Positions 12,711-16,520 of a stretch of 16,520 nucleotides of DNA are shown in pieces. A model generated the notes under the pieces. The model did not search any database. It was not told where the DNA came from and saw only the letters and a program-made list of their open reading frames with translations. The stretch's first letter is position 1. Each line of letters starts with the position of its first letter. This DNA comes from Sandaracinaceae bacterium (GTDB lineage Bacteria > Myxococcota_A > Polyangia > Polyangiales > Houyiibacteriaceae). The stretch is taken from contig JAAZAH010000275.1 of assembly GCA_012514415.1 (NCBI GenBank), positions 1-16,520 of the forward strand. The letters run 5' to 3'. The position numbers were made by a program, and so were the translations under genes.

Positions 12711-14066
12711 GTGGCCTCGATCACTCTCCGACCCGAAGTGCGCGACGCGATCCTTGAGGGTTCGCCGTGGGTTCGAAGAGAGGATATTGTAAGAATCGAG
12801 GGTGCCCCGAGCCTCGGCGATCCGGTCATCGTCCGCGATCATCACGGAGACTTTCTCGGGAGCGGCCTCTTTTCGCCCAGATCGCGGATCCCGCTTCGGA
12901 TCATGAGCCGCGATCCCGAAGAGCGACTCGATCGAGGCGCCATCCACCGAAGAATCGAGCGCGCCCTAACGCTCCGGCGTGAGCACCTCGCCCTTGGGTT
13001 TGGCTCTCGGGGCGGCGAGGAAGCATATCGATGGATTCACGGCGAGGCGGATGAGCTTCCCGGTTTTTTCGTCGATCGCCTTGGCCAGGTCGCCGTGATG
13101 CGCATCACCTGCCCCGCCCTTCTTCGATATGAAGCGGATCTCGTCGGCGCAATCGCTCGCGCCTTGCCGAAGGGGACGGTCTACGGCGCGGGAAGACTTC
13201 TCGCGCCAGAGCGCACAGGGCCGCATGAGAGCCCGCCACGAAGAGCGGCGCAACATCCAAGCGCGGCGCCGAAGGGCGGCGAGCTCGGGCCGCGACTCAC
13301 GCTCCTTCGGGGTGAGGCGCGCGAGCTGCTTTCCTTCAGTGAAAATGGCGCGCGAATCGAAATTCCCCTCGAGCTTTTTGAAGTGAGCGGGTTCAGCCTC
13401 GCGTATCGACTCATTCGGCACGAGGTGGCTGAAGTCTGCCGCGGTCGCGAACTTCTTGAGATCGGAGGCGCCGGATCGCTCTGCTCCCTCGTCGCGCTCC
13501 AAGCGGGCGCATCGGGCGCAACCGCCATCGAACCCGAGCCCCTTCTCGCCGCATCCCTCCGGAGCCGGGCTGAGCGAATCGGCGTCGGAGATCGCTTCGA
13601 ATTGATCGCTCAACGCGGGCCGAGCGCCCTCCGCGCGCTCCACGCGTCCGGGAGGCGATTTGACTGTCTCTGCCTTCTCCCAAACCGCGCGCTTTTCGGC
13701 AAGACCCAAGGAGGAGCCACCGATTTCGAGCCCGCAAAGCTCGGGACGCTTCTCCGGCTCGGCCTTCGATCGCTTCGCGACGAAGGCACACTGATTTTTG
13801 GCGGTCCGCCAGGCCATGCACCCAGTTCGCTAAGAGACCCATCCCTCGAGGAGCTTCTCGCCCACGCCACGCGGATGGAATCGAGACAAGCGACCGTTAT
13901 CCGCCGCTTGGGTGCAGGCCCCGATTTTCCTCGTCTCGTCGGCTTTCGCGAAGCGCCCGTGGTCGAGGCCTTCACGGTCATTGTTCGCAGAAGACGCCGG
14001 CCCTCGATGGGCTCCAATAAGTCCGCCTCGAACCGGCCTCACCCACCGACAACACCTGCCGAATAA
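12711..14066 (+). CDS. RlmI-like (PUA + Rossmann) protein with lost catalytic motifs
   Basis: A 451-residue protein with the layout of the RlmI/YccW 23S rRNA m5C methyltransferase family. It has a PUA-like N-terminus (1-75), the family signature YRWIHGEADELPGFFVDRLG (106-125), a linking domain with ENGARIEIPLELF (211-223), and a Rossmann fold (from 245). The active-site motifs differ: the expected GQKTGFFLDQR is VSGFSLAYR (225-233), the DPP motif is LLPNRALFG (322-330), and the cysteine-bearing SCS motif near 363 is IFGGPPGH. Motif I is LLEIGGAGS (248-256). An insert at 168-192 is Pro/Arg/Ala-rich. It may bind SAM or RNA without methylating, or have a new substrate. The start is GTG 12711. 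The next methyltransferase follows 9 bases downstream, so they form an operon. Confidence 0.75.
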   Translation: MASITLRPEVRDAILEGSPWVRREDIVRIEGAPSLGDPVIVRDHHGDFLGSGLFSPRSRIPLRIMSRDPEERLDRGAIHRRIERALTLRREHLALGFGSRGGEEAYRWIHGEADELPGFFVDRLGQVAVMRITCPALLRYEADLVGAIARALPKGTVYGAGRLLAPERTGPHESPPRRAAQHPSAAPKGGELGPRLTLLRGEARELLSFSENGARIEIPLELFEVSGFSLAYRLIRHEVAEVCRGRELLEIGGAGSLCSLVALQAGASGATAIEPEPLLAASLRSRAERIGVGDRFELIAQRGPSALRALHASGRRFDCLCLLPNRALFGKTQGGATDFEPAKLGTLLRLGLRSLRDEGTLIFGGPPGHAPSSLRDPSLEELLAHATRMESRQATVIRRLGAGPDFPRLVGFREAPVVEAFTVIVRRRRRPSMGSNKSASNRPHPPTTPAE

Positions 14067-14070
14067 GAGG
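14067..14070 (+). promoter_or_regulatory. Ribosome-binding site that fixes the GTG start at 14076
   Basis: GAGG directly follows the TAA of the RlmI-like gene and stands 5 bases before GTG 14076. It favours this start over ATG 14106. Confidence 0.5.
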
Positions 14071-14075
14071 GCCAA

Positions 14076-15011
14076 GTGCGAAAGCGCAGATCATCGTCCA
14101 AAGTGATGGAAGAGCGCCTCTCAGCACGCGATGAGGACGCAGCCGAATGGCGAGATGAGCCGCGAAGGCTCGGTGTTGAACGGATGAAGCAAAGAAACCT
14201 TCTCTACGAACGTGGGACGCGATCGCATTATGAAAACGCCGAATACTACGATCAGGCGTACCGGAGGCGGCGCGCCGACATCGACTTTTACGCCGAGATG
14301 GCCTCTCGGTTTGGTGGTCCGGTGCTTGAGCTCGGTGCCGGAACGGGGCGAGTGAGCCGCGCCATCGCCGAGCAAGGCGTCGAGATCCTTGGCATCGATA
14401 GTTCCGAGCCGATGCTCGAGCGCGCCGAGCGGCGCCGGAAGAAGATGCGGCGCGCCGCGCGTGAGCTTCTCGAGTTCGCTCATGGCGATCTCCTTGAGCT
14501 CCGCCTCGGCCGAAAGTTCCCGCTCGTGATCGCGCCGTTCAATGTCTTCATGCATCTCTACGATCGCGAGGAATTCCAGCGCGCCATGGACACCGTCCGC
14601 GCGCATCTCGCCCCGGGTGGCGTCTTCGTTTTCGATGTGCTCGTGCCCGATCTCCGCGCACTTCTCCGCGATCCGGATCGGCTCTACTCCGCGGGGACGG
14701 TAAGCCTCCCACGCCGGGGCCGCCGCTATAAATACAAGGAGAGCTTTAACTACGATCCGATTGCCCAGGTGCTCGTGATCACGCTCTATTTTCAATCGCT
14801 CGAAGACCCCGAGGAAATCCTCACACAGACCATCGCGCATCGGCAATTCTTCCCGGCCGAACTCGAGGCCATCCTCCATTATGAAGGCTTCGAAATCCTC
14901 GAGCGCTATGGCGATTTCGAGCGCGAGCCGCTCCTCGATTTTGCCGAGAGCCAGGTCCTCGTTACGCGCCTCGGGGCGACGCCTTATTCACGTAGCAGGA
15001 CATCGCAATAA
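14076..15011 (+). CDS. Class I SAM-dependent methyltransferase
   Basis: A 311-residue protein. After a basic, charged N-terminus of about 50 residues comes HYENAEYYDQAYRRRRADIDFY (51-72), a lead seen in many small-molecule methyltransferases. Then motif I VLELGAGTGRVSRAIA (83-98), acidic motif II ILGIDSSEPML (104-114), FAHGDLLEL (134-142), and a post-motif LAPGGVFVFDVLVPD (178-192). The C-terminal half is a beta-rich segment ending in FFPAELEAILHYEGFEILERYGDF. Substrate unknown. It is co-transcribed with the RlmI-like gene and its last 28 bases overlap, on the opposite strand, the end of the sulfotransferase gene. The fold is similar to the methyltransferase at 2739-4076, but the flanks differ and I see no close paralogy. 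Confidence 0.88.
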   Translation: MRKRRSSSKVMEERLSARDEDAAEWRDEPRRLGVERMKQRNLLYERGTRSHYENAEYYDQAYRRRRADIDFYAEMASRFGGPVLELGAGTGRVSRAIAEQGVEILGIDSSEPMLERAERRRKKMRRAARELLEFAHGDLLELRLGRKFPLVIAPFNVFMHLYDREEFQRAMDTVRAHLAPGGVFVFDVLVPDLRALLRDPDRLYSAGTVSLPRRGRRYKYKESFNYDPIAQVLVITLYFQSLEDPEEILTQTIAHRQFFPAELEAILHYEGFEILERYGDFEREPLLDFAESQVLVTRLGATPYSRSRTSQ

Positions 15012-15982
15012 TATTTGATCCGCTTGATGATCCGACCGTGAAAGCGGTTATGGATGTCCTTTTTCAGCAGGAGCATCACGCGGCGTTTGAAGGTGTAGCG
15101 ATTGAGGACGGGCTTCGGAATCTCGCTTGCCCCGGCACGTGAGAGCGGCTCAAAGATCGCCGCCTTTGGATAGCCCCAGATCGCGAGATCGTCCTCATCG
15201 AGTCGCGCGATCATCTGCTCGGCGAGTGCGCGCTTCGACGCATCGTGAGCCAGCTCGGCGGCCCATTTTTCGACTGAATCGGTCATGGGTCGATCGTGGC
15301 GCTTCACATTGATCGGATCGCCCATGCCTTCGCGAATCTCGGCTTTACCGCCGTAGTTCACTGCGTCCGGCTCATTCTCTAAGCCCAAAAACTCGAAGAT
15401 GCGGGCAAGCTCATCAGCGGGCGAAGCAACAAGCGTTTCGTAATCGACCTGCAGCGAAGGTGCGGGCTTTTCTCGGATGAAGCGCGCCATCGCCGGCACA
15501 TAGCGCTCGAGGATGGGATTGAACTCGTGCGCCGTCTTCCAGTCGCCATTGAAGAAACTGTTGGCATAACTCGAAAAGATGGCGAGGGGATGACGCGTGA
15601 GGACGATGTATTTCGCCTCGGGATAAAGGCGCGAGAGGAATGGAAGAACGAGCGCATAGGCCGGAGTCTTATCGAGAAAGCGGCTTTCCTTTTGCGGCTG
15701 GAGCATCCGCCCATAGAGCGTATTCGTATAGGCGCGAAGGGCGTCGAGATAATCCTCTTCGCCCCGCGGAAGGCCCTCGACGAAAGTCTTCAACGCCTCG
15801 GCCGCGTTGATATGGTCGAAGGGCGCCTTGTCAACGTTATCGTAGTAGCCGAGGTGCGCGATGGGGGTGATGAGGTGTGGTTCGGGATGGGTGAAAATCT
15901 CGGAATGCGCGCCGAGCATGTGCTGGAGGAGGGTCGAGCCGGCCCGTGGGGGCGAGATCACGAAGATGAGCTTCTCGTCCAT
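14984..15982 (-). CDS. Sulfotransferase family protein
   Basis: A 332-residue protein of the PAPS-dependent sulfotransferase fold, which moves a sulfuryl group to a hydroxyl or amino group of an unknown acceptor. The 5'-phosphosulfate loop is SPPRAGSTLLQHML (10-23). The 3'-phosphate site is LTRHPLAIFSSYANSF (128-143) with Arg130 and Ser137/Ser138. LQVDYETLVASP (177-188) followed by ELARIFEFLGL is also usual. The C-terminal 40 residues are strongly basic (KRRVMLLLKKDIHNR), perhaps for membrane or nucleic-acid contact. I chose ATG 15982, where GGAA lies about 7 bases upstream; a longer frame from 16063 would overlap the rhodanese gene. It follows that gene by 37 bases on the same strand and is likely co-transcribed. 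The 3' end overlaps the convergent methyltransferase gene. Confidence 0.9.
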   Translation of the reverse strand: MDEKLIFVISPPRAGSTLLQHMLGAHSEIFTHPEPHLITPIAHLGYYDNVDKAPFDHINAAEALKTFVEGLPRGEEDYLDALRAYTNTLYGRMLQPQKESRFLDKTPAYALVLPFLSRLYPEAKYIVLTRHPLAIFSSYANSFFNGDWKTAHEFNPILERYVPAMARFIREKPAPSLQVDYETLVASPADELARIFEFLGLENEPDAVNYGGKAEIREGMGDPINVKRHDRPMTDSVEKWAAELAHDASKRALAEQMIARLDEDDLAIWGYPKAAIFEPLSRAGASEIPKPVLNRYTFKRRVMLLLKKDIHNRFHGRIIKRIKYYCDVLLRE

Positions 15983-16019
15983 GAGGTTTCCAGTGAAGCG
16001 TAAAGAAAGATCGGCGGGT

Positions 16020-16520
16020 TCAGTACCGAGGGATCGAGGGATCGATCTCGAGCGACCACGCATCGATCCCGCCCATCAAGTTATAGACGCGCTTGAACCC
16101 GAGGCGAATAAAATGAGCAGCGGCTTTCTCGCTGCGCACGCCGTGATGACAATAGAACGCGACGGGCGTATCTTTATCGAGCGCGCTTAGTCTCTCGAGC
16201 TCGGCCTCATCGAGCATAATGGAGCCTTCGATCTTCGCGATCGCCCGCTCCTCTTCGGTCCGCACATCGATGAGCTCAACGCCCTCGGTTGTCTTTAGAA
16301 GCTCGTCAAAGGCAGAGGGCGGCATCTGGACGATGCCCCCGGGCTCGTTCGGATTGTGAATCTTGAAGCCTTCGCCTTCGTCGCCAACAACGTACTCAAT
16401 GGAAAGTCCGTCGGCGCGCGACGCCGAGAATCGATCGAGGATGAGCTCCAAATCGCCGAAGGAAAGCGCGATGTCTCGCGGGCGCTTTTCCTCGAAGTCC
16501 ATCGCATACTCGTAGTTCGA
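16020..16520 (-). CDS. A-type Fe-S carrier domain fused to rhodanese (5' end cut off)
   Basis: The frame is open to the right edge, so the true start lies outside; an internal ATG at 16502 is probably not it. The first visible residues SNYEYAMDFEEKRP, then LELILDRFSA and GLSIEYV...GFKIHNPNEPGG, match the second half of an IscA/ErpA/HesB A-type domain, where a Cys would sit just before the visible Ser. The usual C-terminal CxC after NPN is missing (NPNEPGGIVQM). A rhodanese domain follows (VELIDVRTEEER, active-site loop FYCHHGVRSEKAA with the Cys at 118 counted from the internal Met, NLMGGIDAWS, DPSIPRY at the end). Rhodaneses carry sulfane sulfur on that Cys. A role in Fe-S or sulfur trafficking is inferred. 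Confidence 0.75.
   Translation of the reverse strand, partial: SNYEYAMDFEEKRPRDIALSFGDLELILDRFSASRADGLSIEYVVGDEGEGFKIHNPNEPGGIVQMPPSAFDELLKTTEGVELIDVRTEEERAIAKIEGSIMLDEAELERLSALDKDTPVAFYCHHGVRSEKAAAHFIRLGFKRVYNLMGGIDAWSLEIDPSIPRY

Noticed and set aside
12966..13817. Open frame of 283 codons on the minus strand opposite the RlmI-like gene
   Set aside because: Antisense shadow of a recognisable PUA/Rossmann protein; its translation is low-complexity Arg/Ala/Glu with no motif.
1..16520. Very frequent CTCGAG, GAGCTC and CGATCG words across the window
   Set aside because: They are explained by the favoured codons CTC, GAG, ATC and GAT in Leu-Glu and Ile-Asp-rich proteins, not by a regulatory or methylation motif.
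14984..16520. A sulfur-metabolism operon joining the rhodanese fusion and the sulfotransferase
   Set aside because: They are probably co-transcribed, but the chemistries (sulfane sulfur versus PAPS sulfuryl transfer) are unrelated and no PAPS synthesis gene is present, so a shared pathway is not supported.

Overview
The window reads as a chromosomal segment of a GC-rich delta-type proteobacterium, most likely Myxococcota or a close relative. The clues are: an eukaryotic-like Ser/Thr kinase with the catalytic-loop variant HRDITPSN; a long coiled-coil protein with an N-terminal pseudo-receiver resembling FrzS/AglZ; a DUF507 protein placed with yicC and gmk; a LexA whose DNA-binding helix resembles that of Myxococcus; and an A-type Fe-S domain joined to a rhodanese. 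Taxonomy is inferred from these resemblances only. No rRNA, tRNA, insertion sequence, prophage, integrase or CRISPR array was seen. The coding density and uniform codon style look like ordinary core chromosome, not an island.

Layout. (1) 1-231, minus: the 5' part of a Crp/Fnr-like regulator running off the left edge. (2) 232-663: a 432-base non-coding, relatively AT-rich divergent region with candidate promoters on both strands and a hairpin. (3) 664-2672, plus: an operon of DUF507 protein, YicC-type endoribonuclease and guanylate kinase. (4) 5484-2739, minus: PII protein GlnB, then after a structured 212-base leader phosphatidylserine decarboxylase, whose stop overlaps the TTG start of a methyltransferase with a 200-residue disordered N-terminus. 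(5) 5763-7507, plus: lexA, divergent from glnB, followed by a soluble Ser/Thr kinase. (6) 9861-7621, minus: the FrzS/AglZ-like protein. (7) 12485-9981, minus: tatA, a PhaR-type regulator, an ECF sigma factor and its zinc-binding membrane anti-sigma factor (the last two overlap by ATGA). (8) 12711-15011, plus: an RlmI-like protein whose catalytic motifs appear lost, then a small-molecule-type methyltransferase. (9) 16520-14984, minus: an A-type/rhodanese fusion cut by the right edge and a sulfotransferase whose 3' end overlaps the preceding methyltransferase tail to tail.

Working together. Clear functional units are yicC-gmk (RNA decay and nucleotide supply), psd plus the coupled methyltransferase (possibly membrane lipid modification), and the sigma/anti-sigma pair. 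In that pair the zinc-ligand spacing C3-H29-C33-C36 matches the redox switch of Streptomyces RsrA as I remember it, but here it sits on a membrane-anchored protein. GlnB, LexA and TatA are housekeeping genes without their usual partners nearby.

The points most worth a second look are the RsrA-like membrane anti-sigma, the RlmI-like pseudo-enzyme, the FrzS/AglZ-like protein, the overlapping alternative hairpins before psd, and the A-type/rhodanese fusion lacking the C-terminal CxC. I did not find an obviously new multi-gene system. These are single-protein or regulatory oddities in an otherwise recognisable set of genes.
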